Shown here: piece after piece, positions 30,153-40,867 of the stretch
How the letters are laid out: each line of letters opens with the position of its first letter
Position numbering within the stretch: the stretch's first letter is position 1
The notes under the pieces: generated by a model
The model's database searches: none
What the model was told of the DNA's origin: nothing
The model's input: only the letters and a program-made list of their open reading frames with translations
Translations under genes and position numbers: made by a program
Origin: Ovis canadensis
Lineage: Eukaryota > Chordata > Mammalia > Artiodactyla > Bovidae
DNA: 64,000 nt
Reading direction: 5' to 3'
NCBI RefSeq assembly: GCF_042477335.2
Contig: NC_091255.1
Coordinates: 21,616,501 to 21,680,500, forward strand

Positions 30153-30504
30153 TATATATCTAATAGGTAAACAACAAGCTCCTCCTATATAGCGCAAGGA
30201 ACCACATTCAGTATCCTGTAATAAACCATAATGGAAAAGAATATGGAAAAGAATATGTATATATATGAACAACTGAGTCACTTAGCTGTATACCAGAAAC
30301 TAACCCAACATTATAAATCAGCTATACTTCAATTTTTAAAAAAATTATTGATCAGAGGAAGCCCTCAGAGACTGGATTTAATATAGGAAGACTAGTCTGC
30401 GGTGGTGAGCAAGGGAAATTGGAAATGCACATGCGTGTACCCCCCCACATACATGTGCATCCTCAGAAACGGTGTAGGTACATGTGTACACAAAGGTGCA
30501 GGAT

Positions 30505-31870
30505 TAATTCCTTAGCCCAATTCTTTTTTCAAATATTTTTCAAACTCTTTTTAAATTTTGAATTGTCTTTGTTGATCTGAATAGATAACACATTCACATG
30601 ACCTAAAATTCAAAAGGAATCAAAGACAATACACTGAAAAGTAAAGGCACCCCCCCACTCCATGCTCTGGGCCCCTAACTTCTCCACCTAGAAGCAAGTA
30701 CAATGGCCATTTGGCGAGCCTCCTTTCAGAAATGTTCTATGCACAGACAAGCAAATATCAAGCTTGCTTTTTCTTACACACATTTTTCTGCAACTTGCTT
30801 TTCTCATGTAATAACATATCTTGGTATTCCTTACATACCAGTACATAGAGGGCTGTTTTTTTATCTTTTTAACAGCAGTATACTATTCAATTATAGTTGC
30901 ACACTTACATCATTTTTAATTTTGGGCTCTAACCAAAAATCTTGCACTGAGTCACCTTGAACATATGTCATTTTACATATTTATCCATCCACTCATTCGT
31001 TACTCATTCAACAGACATTTATTTGAGTACCTGCTATGTGCTGGCCTGCCCTAGTCCAGGGTGGATTTCCGACATGCATGTGTGAGTAAATCTTCAAGAT
31101 ACATGCTTAGAAGTGGACTCTCCAAATTAAAGAAGGCTGGGCGTTCTTACTTTATTTATTTTTGGCTCCTCTGGGTTGTGATTGCTGTGCTCGGGCTTGC
31201 TGTAGTTGTGGTGAGCGGAGGCTACTCCTTATTGCACTGCAAGGACTTCTCAGTGAGATGGCTTCTCTTGTTGCAAAGCGCGGGCTCTAGAGCAAGGTCT
31301 GGTGCATGGGTTTCGTTGCTTTGGGGCATGTGGAATCTTCCCCGACCAGGGACTGAACTTGTGTCCCCTGAAGTGGCAGGCAGATTCTTAACCACTGACC
31401 ACCATGGGAGTCTCAGTGCGTTTCTTAGCTGGGGAAGATAAAGCTACATTTCTGCCTGGAGGGGTGGTACCGATTTACCCTTGCAATGTAGAAGAGTGTT
31501 TCCTTGCCCTTTCAAAACAAAATATTATCAAACCTTTTGATGTTTTCCAATGTGACAGGTGAACATGACATACTTAAATTCCATTTTTTCTATGGTGAAT
31601 GCGGGTCAATATCTTTTCATGTATTTAAGAGCAATTTTCATGTCCTTTTCTGGCAGCCCTCAACTATCCTTTGCTCATATTTCTATTAGGTTGTGGAGAT
31701 TTTTCATATTGATTTGTGAATGCTTTTTATCTATTAAGGACGTTAGCCCTTTGCCTGCGGTATGAGTTGTAAATAACATTTCCCTAGCTTATCAGTTGTA
31801 CTTGGACTTGATTTATGGTGGTTTTTTTTTTTTTAAGTGCAGGCTTTTTAAACTGTAAAATAAAATTTAT
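30505..31870 (-). mobile_element. Old L1 (L1M type) on the minus strand, split by CHR
   Basis: The plus strand shows antisense L1 phrases: 'gaacatatgtcattttacat', 'cttggtattccttacatacc', and after the SINE 'gttttccaatgtgacaggtg', 'caatatcttttcatgtattt' and 'gacgttagccctttgcctg'. No intact reading frame remains. A CHR lies at 31141-31420 and an L2-like piece at about 30985-31060. Confidence 0.65.
31141..31420 (-). mobile_element. CHR-type SINE inside L1
   Basis: Tail TTTATTTATTTTTGGCTCC, body 'ggcttctcttgttgcaaagc', head 'attcttaaccactgaccacc'. Close to full length. Confidence 0.85.
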
Positions 31871-32440
31871 GAAGAATTTTGCCCCTTCCCAGGCTTGCCT
31901 CCTATGATCAAATGTTTGCTAGGGTTAAGAGAGATATAGGTCACAATAACATGATCTCTGCTTCCAACTTGGGTGTTTAATAAAAGCACAGGTTCTAAGC
32001 AAAGGAAGGTAATAGTCCTACTCTGTTCTGATGCCCCATCTCCAGAGATCTTTGAGCAAAGAGGGGCAAGCTCAGAGGAGGGTAACCAAGAGGGTGAATA
32101 GGCTTGAAATCAAATCACATGCAGGATGGTCATGAAACTGTGACTTTGAGCCTGGAGAAGGTCGCTATGAATATCATCTGGGGCAAGGGGACTAGCCACA
32201 TAATGCCAAACTGGAGTCTGTGTTGGAAGCTCTGGGAAGCCAAAGTGTTCCTTAATGGGGCTCTTTCTAAGGCAGAGCTGTCTGAAAGTAGAATGGCCTG
32301 TTTGTGAGGAAGTGAGTTTCTCATCATTAGAGAAGTACAAGTGAAAACTGAATGACCACCTACCAGAGGTACCAGGAGTCAGATCAGATGTCTTTCAAAC
32401 CTTCTAATCCTGATAGTCCATAATTCTATAAGACCACAAG
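31871..32440. other. Unique or old intergenic sequence
   Basis: No firm family. Some L2-like words ('ctctgggaagccaaagtg') occur; no gene. Confidence 0.35.
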
Positions 32441-32444
32441 GAAT

Positions 32445-32700
32445 CTTAAAATTCCTCACTTTACAGATGAAAATGGGTGGAGGCAGGAGGTAGGAAACTA
32501 ACATGTGTTGAGAACCTTTACTTTGTCCCATGTACCTTGACACATATGATTGATTTAAAAGAATAAGGACCAGAGAGACTGAGTGATTCACTTAAGGCTG
32601 CTCAGCAATAGAGTTGCAGAGTCGGAACTGGAACCCAGGTCCTCAGACCCCAAATGTCGAGCTCTCCCCACTGAACCACCCGTTCTTGTTCGATACTCCT
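32445..32700 (-). mobile_element. MIR SINE remnant, near complete
   Basis: 'aactaacatgtgttgagaac', 'accagagagactgagtgatt' and 'ggaactggaacccaggtcc' with 'ctctccccactgaaccacc' follow the MIR complement in full order. Confidence 0.65.
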
Positions 32701-32935
32701 CTGAATGGACATTAATGTGGTCAATGAGAGCACGTGATATGCAAGCTATTGGCAGAATCACAGGGTCGTTGCTCTGCAGAAGGTCGCTGCCTACTGAGCA
32801 AGTACAGGCATCATCTCTGCATTGCCTGGCTCCATGGGACGGGTGCCCTCTGGAATTGTGCAACATGGTAGCTTTGGGTGGGCCTATAATGAAATAAGAG
32901 GCAGTTTGGTAAGTGCTGTAACAAAATACAGATAC

Positions 32936-33150
32936 AGAGTGCTACATTGGTGGTCCAGTGGCTTAGACTCTGCACTCTCAATGTATGGTGCCCAGGTTTA
33001 GTTCATGGTGAGGGAAGGAGATCCCACATGCCACACCTAAGAGCTCGCATGCGGCAACTAAAAGAACCTGCAAGCCGCAATAAAGATGGGCGATCCTGTG
33101 GGCTGCAAATAAGATTCAGTGGGCCAAATAAATAAATAAGTATCTTTTTT
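32936..33150 (+). mobile_element. CHR-type SINE, diverged
   Basis: 'attggtggtccagtggctta', 'gagatcccacatgccacacc' and the TAAATAAATAAG tail mark a diverged CHR. Confidence 0.7.
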
Positions 33151-33980
33151 ACAAAAGAAGAAAAACAAGTGCAGTGGGAACATAGTAGGCATAATTGCAC
33201 CTACCTTGGAAGGGAATCCAGGAATACTGCCCAGAGGAGGTGACATCTGAGCAGGGCCTTGAAGGATATGTACTGTAAAAGAACAAAGAGCAAAAGTGAA
33301 TAATTTCTGTATTCACTCCACAGAACTTATTGAGCAGCTACAGGTTGCCAGAAAGACAAGAATAGTTCACTGTGCGATCGTGGGGACAGACACATCGCCA
33401 ATAAGTTGCCATAGAGGGTAAGTGCGACAGTGGAGACGCATTCTTGCTGTAGAAGTGAAGGGAACTCCCTCCGGAATAATATGGGGGTAGGGCAGGGGTC
33501 TGGAAAGAGTTCTGGAGACACGAGGCCTGACATTTTTGGGGGGGAGAGAAATAGAACATTTCCATTCCTCGTTTAGGGAATCGAGAGAGATGGAAAGGTA
33601 TTCCCAGAGAAGGGAACAGCCTGGCAAAGTTTCTGAGTCTTGAAAAGATCGTCCCATCTTCAGAGACCCACATCAGAGTGTAAAATGCTGGGTTGATGGG
33701 GCAGCCAGGCAGAAGGTGGAATGGCACACAGGCTTAAGGCAGGACCTAGCAGGTTTCTGGATGAATGGGGAGACAGGGTTGGTGTGCACGAGTACTTAGC
33801 AGGCTTAGCAACCTTCTTCAAAGCCGTGGCCCAGATTGAAAGCTGGAAGAGGAAAGTGTGAGCCATAAATCCCCAGCTCCTCCTGCTGTGCCCAGCGCTG
33901 CAGAGCCTGGAGTCTCCACGGCTCTCCAGTCCCACCGCTGTGACCCTGGCTAATCCAGCCTCCTGGCCCATCTGACACTC
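33151..33980. other. L2-like then unique sequence
   Basis: 33200-33270 ('gcccagaggaggtgacatct', 'gagcagggccttgaagg') is old-LINE-like. The rest shows no recognised feature; minus-strand frames here have no domain. Confidence 0.35.
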
Positions 33981-33984
33981 ACTT

Positions 33985-34145
33985 CCACTTAACATTTTGT
34001 TAGCGACTCTATAAACGAGCTCTCCCTGACCTTCAATCCCTGGCTAATTGCTGGTTTCATGTACAAGACTAGCTTAATTTTACGTGATAATTACCTGAGA
34101 GTGGCAATACATATGGCATCGCATGTTCGAAATGTCAGGCCTGGA
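33985..34145. promoter_or_regulatory. Candidate conserved non-coding element
   Basis: Repeat-free AT-rich island with TGGCTAATTGCTGG (about 34040), TAGCTTAATTTTACG, GTGATAATTACCTG (about 34084) and ATACATATGGCATCGC. It holds three TAAT-type homeodomain words in about 60 bp. Confidence 0.4.
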
Positions 34146-34654
34146 AAATGACCAAGTGGCCGTAGTCAGGGGCAAAGGAGGAGGCAGTGGATGGTGGGGG
34201 CCTTGGAGAGGCAGCCCAGGGACGATGAGCCACAGGGGGAGAGAAAGAAAATGCCCGGTACAGATAGAGCCCTGAGAACTGGGCTCCAGCTTACGGGACG
34301 ACCCAGGACACTCTGCTGTCCCCAGTGCACCAAAGGAGCAGCACCCACATTTCACAGTATCACACACACAGCAGAGAAACTCAGGCTAGGTCAGAGGCGC
34401 AGCTCAGGCACGCTCTTGGTCACCCGCCTGGCAAATGTTTATGGAGCACCTATTCCGTTCCAGGCAGTGTGGACACTGGCACTGATTTCAAATCCCTACT
34501 CACTCGAGGAGGGACACTCAGAGGGCACGTCTGGGCACATCTAGCACACAGTTGTCTAGAGGAATGCTCATGGTACCGAATAAGCCAGGCCTGGGAATCT
34601 AAGTGACTGGCAATTCCCAACACAGTCCCATTCGACAAAGAATTGCCCACCTCA
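34146..34654. other. Unique intergenic sequence with L2-like trace
   Basis: 34425-34510 ('aaatgtttatggagcaccta') is L2-like. Otherwise nothing recognised. Confidence 0.35.
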
Positions 34655-34758
34655 GGATAAGATTTAATGCTTTCACAGCCAAGGGTCCCGGGTTTAATCC
34701 CTGATCGGGGAGATAAGATCCCAAAAGCTATGAAGGAGGGGGGCATAAAAAACAAGAA
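34655..34758 (+). mobile_element. CHR-type fragment
   Basis: 'gtcccgggtttaatccctga' and 'agataagatcccaaaagc' match the middle of a CHR head; both ends are lost. Confidence 0.5.
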
Positions 34759-35360
34759 TTACCCACCCTAAACCCAGCTGAGAACCCCCAGCTAAGCCAG
34801 GCCACAGCCATGAGGAAGCCAAGGGGCCCCAATCCTCTTGGATTTTACACACAGAGAAGCACCATGATGGCAAGAGGTTACAGTGCATAAGAGGAAGAAG
34901 GAGGACTCAAGGCATTTAGCTGGTGGACTAATGAAGCCCAGGGTTCAGAAAAGAACTCCTTTAAAACGTGCCATTTGTCTCCCTAGCATCTCAAGTTCAT
35001 GCTGAGTACCGCGCTTGGCACAAAGACAAACAAGTACCAACTGGTGGCTGTGTGTCTGCACCGCGTGCCCCCCCCCCCCCGAGTGTACGCACTCTCTACG
35101 GGGGGATGGCCTGGGTTCACTTTTCTTCTCATCAAGGTAGGTGAGATCGGGGCCCTGGGGCGGCGGGACAGGTGAGTACCGGCCAGAAAGGAGAAAGGGG
35201 GCCCCCAGCCAGCTGGGAGGGTCCTTCCCCAGGAGGCACGTGTGCACATACACTCACATACACAGAGGCCACAGGATAAAGTCAGAAGAACCACCCCCAG
35301 ATGAAGGCAAGTTCTAAAAACCCCTTTAGCCTCTTCACCCGTAGAATTGTGGACGCCGGA
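34759..35360. other. Unique intergenic sequence
   Basis: Includes a C-run of about 14 bp at 35068-35081. No gene or repeat family is recognised. Confidence 0.4.
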
Positions 35361-35364
35361 GCTG

Positions 35365-35470
35365 TGCTGGAGTAAATTACTTGCTTAATGAGATTTCAAT
35401 TAACAAAAACAAATTAAAATCACTTTGGTAATTAAGCTGCTGTGAACCTCGCCAGCAGCTCTCCCTCAGA
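35365..35470. promoter_or_regulatory. Candidate homeodomain-site element
   Basis: Within ~70 bp lie GCTTAATGAG (about 35383), CAATTAAC (35397-35404), AAATTAAA (about 35411) and GTAATTAAG (35428-35436). It is repeat-free, between GC-rich flanks. LIM-homeodomain and related factors bind TAATTA-type cores (known); use here is inference. Confidence 0.45.
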
Positions 35471-35649
35471 CCTCAGATATCCACGGGGAGGGAGCTGGGA
35501 ATGGAGTCCACTTAGCAGCGTTAAGGAAGCCTCGGCAGAACCAGGAGCTCCCGGCCCTGGGGAACCCACCTCAGGAGCCATGGCTTCCTGGAGCGGCAGA
35601 ACCAGAAGTGTGGGTGCGAGGGAGGAGGCAGCACCCAGCAGCTAAACTA

Positions 35650-35850
35650 AACTTCAAGCTGTAGCCCTGCCACTTGGCTGTGTGAGCTGGGGCGCATTAG
35701 TTGGCCTCTCTGAGCCTCAGTTTCCTCATCTGTGAAATGGGGGCAATAATAGTGCCTACATCATCCAGTTGTGGGGGGATTAAGAGAATGAATGCATATA
35801 AAACATTTAGAATAGGGCCTGGGGCCTGTCCTACAGCAAGGGGTTTTCAT
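35650..35850 (+). mobile_element. MIR SINE remnant, well preserved
   Basis: 'ctgccacttggctgtgtgag', 'tctctgagcctcagtttcct', 'catctgtgaaatggggg' and 'acatttagaatagggcc' follow MIR closely. Confidence 0.8.
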
Positions 35851-35854
35851 CCAC

Positions 35855-36058
35855 TTTGGTAGCTCAGTGTTAAAGAATCTGCCTGTGATGCAGGAGACAT
35901 GGGTTCGATCCCTGGGTTGGGAAGATCCCCAGGAGAAGGAAATGACAACCCACTCCAGTATTCTTGCCTGGATAATTCCATGGACAGAGAAGCCTGGCGG
36001 GCTGCAGTTCATGGGGTCACAAAGAGTCGGACACAACTGAGTGACTAACACTTTCATT
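35855..36058 (+). mobile_element. Bov-tA SINE
   Basis: The head is partly eroded (TTTGGTAGCTCAGTG). The box 'atgggttcgatccctgggtt' and the BovB-type end are clear. Confidence 0.85.
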
Positions 36059-36339
36059 TTCCCCTGTATGGAGTCAACCCTTCATAGAGTGACCTTTCCA
36101 GCCTTGCAGTTCTCATTGTCCTGACCCCCACGCTGCTGCAGGGCAGCCCTGTTTCTCTGAGTTAGGCAAGTAAGAATCCACCACAGAGGTCCTCTTTGAG
36201 GTGAGGTTTCCCCCAGGTTCTGTTACACCCTGGCCCCATCTCTTTTCCGTCAGAGTTAAAAGCTCAGATCTGGGAGATAGAAAGCTGTTTCTTCTCAGGT
36301 AGCCTGGGAAATACTCCTTTCCTTGGGTTACAAAATCAG
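36059..36339. other. Unique intergenic sequence
   Basis: Nothing recognised. Confidence 0.4.
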
Positions 36340-36552
36340 GGACTTCCCTGGTGGTCCAGTGGTTAAGAATCTGTCTTGCAATGCAGGGGACGTAGGTTTG
36401 ATTGATCCCTAGTCAGGGAACGAAGATCCAGCATGCCCAGAGCAAGTAAGCCAGAGCAACTAAGGCTGAGCGATGAAAGATCTCACGTGCTGCAACTCAG
36501 ACTCAGTGCAGTCAAACAGATAAATAGTTTTTAAAAACAAACAAACAAAAAT
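36340..36552 (+). mobile_element. CHR-type SINE
   Basis: Head CAGGGACTTCCCTGGTGGTC, box 'gacgtaggtttgattgatcc' with a small GATT duplication, and an A-rich tail with AAACAAACAAAC. Confidence 0.85.
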
Positions 36553-37480
36553 TGTCCACATCCTCCTACATGGGAGGTTGAGGGTCAAAGTAGTGCAGGG
36601 ACCACTGGCCTCATGCCACTGATGAAGAAATTGGCTTCGTGACTTAACCAGCAGTTGAAAGAGAAGAGCAATTGTCAGTGCTGGCAGAAATACACATATA
36701 TTCAGTCTTGTGAATTTTGAATAAGAACATGTTAGAACTTTTAGAACATTTAGAACTCTTTGCTACCTTCATTCAGAGGGACTAAGATGGAAACTCAAAT
36801 TTTTTCACATATCATTCAAAATTCACAAAACTCAACGTATAATAAGTGGAAGTCACGTTTTAAATGCTTTCTTTGGTTTTTAAAGTTTGTAGTGCTTTAC
36901 ACTTTTGAAATTAGTAAAGAAAAAACTACACTAAGCCTTTTGAGATAGATATCTGTATTGTACTGGTGTCCTTCATATATACATATAACATATATTTTAT
37001 TTATATAATATGTATATATAAATACATACAAATGTTTTCTCTGTGGTGAAAATTACAGATGGCTTTATGTATTTATTTTTTCATTCATCAATTTTTTCAT
37101 ATCATTTAACTCAACAGCAGCTTTTTTAGTGACCATGAGGTGCCATAATCTGCAACCCAGACTCAGATTTCATTTCAAGGAATTTACAAATTGTTGGTGA
37201 AGATGGGCACTGGGCATGAAATAATGAGGTGACTGCTGCAGAAGAAGAAAGGCAGGCTTGCAGCCTGTTACAGAAAGGGCACTCCTGAGGGTCAGGGTCT
37301 GCAAGAAACACTTATTTCTTTTGTAATTTGACTAAAATAAGACAATTCATTATATGCATATTTTTTAACAATAAATATTTAAATTAATCCCAAGGGTCTC
37401 ATAACTAGCTAGTAACAGAACTAAAAGTAGACCTAAAAGCTTTCTAGTCCCCAGGCAGATGGATTCTGTTTTTTCAATCT
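36553..37480. other. AT-rich unique sequence
   Basis: No family recognised. 36970-37030 is TA-rich simple sequence (TATATACATATAACATATAT type). The short frame at 36760-36948 has no domain. It could contain very old LINE. Confidence 0.35.
36970..37030. repeat. TA-rich low-complexity tract
   Basis: Alternating TATA/ATAC words over about 60 bp with many imperfect palindromes. Confidence 0.7.
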
Positions 37481-38080
37481 GACACTAATACCCTGGATAG
37501 TTCAAACAGCATCCCAGTCTTGAGCAAAAAATATCCCAAGGTGGGCAACAGAGGTGTCTGACAGAGGGGGCCCCACCATCTATGCCCCTGTCAGACCAAG
37601 GAGGGGGTCCCATTCACACGTCCATGCCAAAGGGAGGAGGCGTGTATGTGTGTGCACACACACACACATCAAACAGGACTCGGTTTTACGGCGGTCTCAC
37701 CCTTCATCATCCATGAAACAGGAATCCAAGCCCAGCTTGATTTCATCAGCCTCCCCACCCTTGGAACCAGGCTGACTGCTTAGTGCTCTTTCAACCTCCC
37801 CTGGGAGCCAGGCCAAGAGAGGAACAGCAAACGCCCAGAGCATCCCCTGCTTGTTCCTCCCGCTTCCTGAGAAGCGCTAACCTTCAGCGCCTCCCCTGTG
37901 CCCTGCCTCTGCCCTGGGGAGAGCGGGGCGGGGTGCCATCCCCCAAGCTGGCCCCCACCAGGAGATGTGGCCAGAAGGTTCGCCCTCTCCAGGCCCAGAC
38001 TCCATGTATCATATTTTGTGCTGACTTCAGGCAATCGAGAGAGGACGCAGAGTTGTACTTTCCAAGTAGCGGGGGAAACC
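37481..38080. other. Unique intergenic sequence
   Basis: No gene recognised. A short CA run is at 37656-37668. Confidence 0.4.
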
Positions 38081-38082
38081 CT

Positions 38083-38238
38083 TAATCAATGTTAATTGGC
38101 TCTAATTAGCATATGTTAATTAATGATATTTACTACAAATTAAAGGTATGAGTGCTCCCAGAGGGTTTCCTGTTCATCCAATTAGTGCCAATTAGTTGCA
38201 ATTAACACGTGTAAATGAGATTTCATTGAACCCAAAAC
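38083..38238. promoter_or_regulatory. Homeodomain binding-site cluster, candidate enhancer
   Basis: About 155 bp of repeat-free DNA carries at least seven AATT/TAAT cores: TTAATT (38092-38097), CTAATTAG (38102-38109), TTAATTAA (38116-38123), AAATTAAA (about 38137), CAATTAG (38179-38185), CAATTAG (38189-38195) and CAATTAA (38199-38205). The last three start exactly 10 bp apart, one helical turn. LHX1-class factors recognise TAATTA/CAATTA cores (known); enhancer activity is inference. Confidence 0.5.
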
Positions 38239-38284
38239 AAACAGCACAGAATTTCTCAGATTCCCTCTTGCACCTTTCAGTCAG

Positions 38285-38360
38285 CTGGGGATTGGGGTGG
38301 GGTGGGGGCAGAGGGTGAGAGGGAGGGGGAGAGTGGAGAGAGAGGAAGATAGAGACCCTT
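38285..38360 (+). repeat. GA/GT-rich low-complexity tract
   Basis: GGGGTGGGG followed by GAGAGGGAGGGGGAGAG-type purine sequence over ~75 bp. Confidence 0.6.
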
Positions 38361-38603
38361 GGGCTGACCTCCTGGAGCAAGAGGCTGACTCTCCATGCAT
38401 CAGGGAAGAGAGAAGGAAGGGCCAAGTTGGGTCACCAAGCTGTTGGACAAGCCTGGTTGCCCCAAGGGAGGTCTCCCTAGTCTTTGACATTGGAGGACCT
38501 CGGACCTCCTGAGGGCCAAGGGCCATCCCTTGCGCATCTCTGTACCTGCCAGGACCTCATCCAGTGTATGGAATACAGTAGGTGCTCAGTAAAAAATAGC
38601 ACC

Positions 38604-38727
38604 TACAGAAGGAAATGGCAACCCACTCCAGTATTCTTGCCTAGAGAATCCACTGGACAGAGGAGCCTGGGGGATTATAGTCCATGCGGGTCACAAAGAG
38701 TCGTATACGACTGAAGCAACTGAGGGC
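38604..38727 (+). mobile_element. Bov-A fragment lacking its tRNA head
   Basis: Starts 'ggaaatggcaacccactcca', ends 'gtatacgactgaagcaactg'. 5' truncated. Confidence 0.85.
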
Positions 38728-38767
38728 ATAGTAAAAATTGGAAGAATAAAAGGTTGGTTCCTCTGCA

Positions 38768-38970
38768 TCAGGGCTTCCCTTGCGGCTCAGCTGGTAAAGA
38801 ATCCGCCCGCAATGCAGGAGACCTGGGTTCGATCTCTGGGTTGGGAAGCTCCCCTGGAGAAGGGAAAGGCTACCCACTCCTGTGTTCTGGCCTGGAGAAT
38901 TCCATGGACTGGATGGTCCATGGAGTCACAAAGAGTCGGACATGACTGAGCGACTTTCACTTTCACTTTC
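38768..38970 (+). mobile_element. Bov-tA SINE
   Basis: Complete: GGGCTTCCCTTGCGGCTCAG to 'catgactgagcgactttcac', with a TTCACTTTCACTTTC end. Confidence 0.9.
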
Positions 38971-38984
38971 CTTTACATCAAGGG

Positions 38985-39292
38985 CCGATATCTTTATTTT
39001 TTCATATTTTTGTATCTGTTTTCTGTTTTGGCTGTGCCGGGTCTTCACTGCTGCACACAGGCTTCTCTAGGGGCAGCAAGCAGGGGACACTCCCTAGTTG
39101 CAGTGCATGGGCCTCTTGTCACTGTGGGTCGTCTTCCTGTGCAGCACAGGCTCTAGGCTCACAGGCTTCAGTAGTCGTGGTGCTCAGGCTTAGCTGCTCC
39201 ACGGCATGCGGAGTCTTTCCAGACCGGGGATCAAACTCGTGTCCCCTGCATTGGCAGGCAGATTCTTAACCACTGGACCACCAGGTAAGTCT
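38985..39292 (-). mobile_element. CHR-type SINE, near full length
   Basis: Minus-strand tail near 38990, 'tttggctgtgccgggtcttc', 'gctccacggcatgcggagtc', head 'taaccactggaccaccagg'. Confidence 0.85.
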
Positions 39293-39428
39293 CAAGGGCC
39301 AAATATCTTCAAATATAAAGTTAAGGGATGCAGTGACCAGGAAAAGATGCAGTGTTCTCACCTCCATGAAGTCTTCCCAAGAGCTCTACCAAGGAGCAAG
39401 ATGCTCTTTACCTCTATGATATCATTTT

Positions 39429-39680
39429 GGGGCTTCCCTGGGGGTTCAATGGTAAAGAATATGGCTTAGCATAAAGACTGGTGGCTCAGAAGGTAAAGTG
39501 TCTGCCTACAATGCGGGAGATCCGGGTTCGATCCCTGGAGGCAGGGAGAGCCTCTGGAGAAGGCAATGGCAACCCACTCCGGTACTCTTGCCTGGAAAAT
39601 CCCATGGACGGAGGAGCGTGGTAGGCTACCGTCCATGGGGTCTCAAAGAGTCAGACACGACTGAGCGACTTCACTTTCAG
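39429..39680 (+). mobile_element. Bov-tA SINE preceded by an extra head fragment
   Basis: A first head (GGGGCTTCCCTGGGGGTTC, 39429-39465) is followed by ~15 bp and a second partial head ('actggtggctcagaaggtaa') that continues into a complete body. This suggests a second insertion or a template switch. Confidence 0.75.
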
Positions 39681-39980
39681 TTGCATAAAGAATATGCATA
39701 TGTCTGTGGAAATTTTCCTTTACTGCTAATGTTGCTATTTCCTAATTTTATTTCCTTTTGACTTAACCACTACTTGGGACTTAAGCCATCGTCAAGGGGG
39801 ATCAGTGGATATATAAACAGCCAGAAGGAGCTAGCTACCATGGACGGTGAAGCGCTCCCCCAAGTCCTCAGCCCCACAGAACCTTCCTGGAAGCTGTGAT
39901 GTAAGATCTAGCTCCCAATAGCGTGTTCATCCCTAACTCACTTTCTTACACCAAACCTTCCATTAAAGTTGATATGTGTT
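39681..39980. other. Unique intergenic sequence
   Basis: AT-richer; nothing recognised. Confidence 0.35.
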
Positions 39981-39984
39981 ATTT

Positions 39985-40095
39985 CACAATATCTGTCGTT
40001 CATGGGTGTCAGGCACATTTCCAAGGGCTGGGGAGACAACACTGAACAAAACATCTAATATCTGCAAATCCCTGCCCTCGAGGTGCTCACACCCC
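39985..40095 (-). mobile_element. L2-like fragment
   Basis: 'caagggctggggagacaaca', 'ctgaacaaaacatc' and 'atccctgccctcgaggtgct' are typical L2 words. Confidence 0.5.
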
Positions 40096-40109
40096 CTCCT
40101 GTATTATTG

Positions 40110-40300
40110 CCATCCTGGTTGGAAATTTGAAGCATATAGAGTCAGAGAGACTTGGGTTCATATCCCAGTTCTGTCTCTCAGCAGCTGGGGAAGGCATTCA
40201 ATCTCTCTGGGCCTCAGTTTATTTATCTGTCCTATGGGTACAATAATATCTATCCGCCTATCTTACAGTCATGTTATTGGGAGGATTAAGCTTCCTCCCT
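40110..40300 (+). mobile_element. MIR SINE remnant, well preserved
   Basis: 'gagtcagagagacttgggtt', 'catatcccagttctgtctct', 'gggcctcagtttatttatct' and 'gggaggattaagc' follow MIR. Confidence 0.75.
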
Positions 40301-40848
40301 TGTCCCATGCCTTGGCAGGGCAGAATTTGGAGTTAAGCCACATAGAAGATGAGAGAGAGGAAGGCAAAACTCAATCCGAGCACACAAGTGGAAATCTGAT
40401 TAAGTCTACAGTAAGTCATCTCCTTGTCTACCCCATGCCTTGCTAAGTAAGTGGAGCAGGAGGGAAACGGGTTCAGAAAGGGAAGTACTTCCTGGGTCAC
40501 ACAGATGCTGAGGCCAGAGCCCAGACCTCTGGCTCCACTTGGTACATCCTGCTTCATCCATGGCCTTTCTGAGTGAGGAGACACGAGTGGGATCCAGAAA
40601 GGATCTCCCCTAGTGGCAGGAAGTGGGGATTGGCCACCCACGCTGGAATGAGCTTGGCCTGAGGTGAATCTTTGCATACCAGGCTCTAGGACTCCTTCAG
40701 CTCAGCCAGGCCGCCCCTGGCCAGAGACCATACCCCTGCAGCTTTGGTCTTGTCACCATCTCCACTCTGCCCTCCATGGACCCCCCAGACAGAGTGTTCA
40801 AGCATTTCAGAGTGCCTTACTGTCCCCTTTATAAAGCAAGAGAGTCTG
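40301..40848. other. Unique intergenic sequence
   Basis: Nothing recognised. The minus-strand 114-aa frame has no domain. Confidence 0.4.
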
Positions 40849-40867
40849 CCTAGATGACCCTGTTTTA

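Larger units (their letters stand above)
29096..30345 (+). mobile_element. L1 3' part (ORF2 end plus 3' UTR), split twice
   Basis: Typical L1 order: 'agaaatgcaaaccagaacca', 'gagtatcacctcacactgg', then after a gap 'gagagggtgtggagcaaa', 'atcccactcctgggcatata', 'acagatgaatggataaagtg', 'agtgaagtaagtcagaaag', and a 3' end with 'aaatcagctatacttcaatt'. SINEs occupy 29204-29330 and 29875-30152. Stops and indels make it non-functional. Confidence 0.85.
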
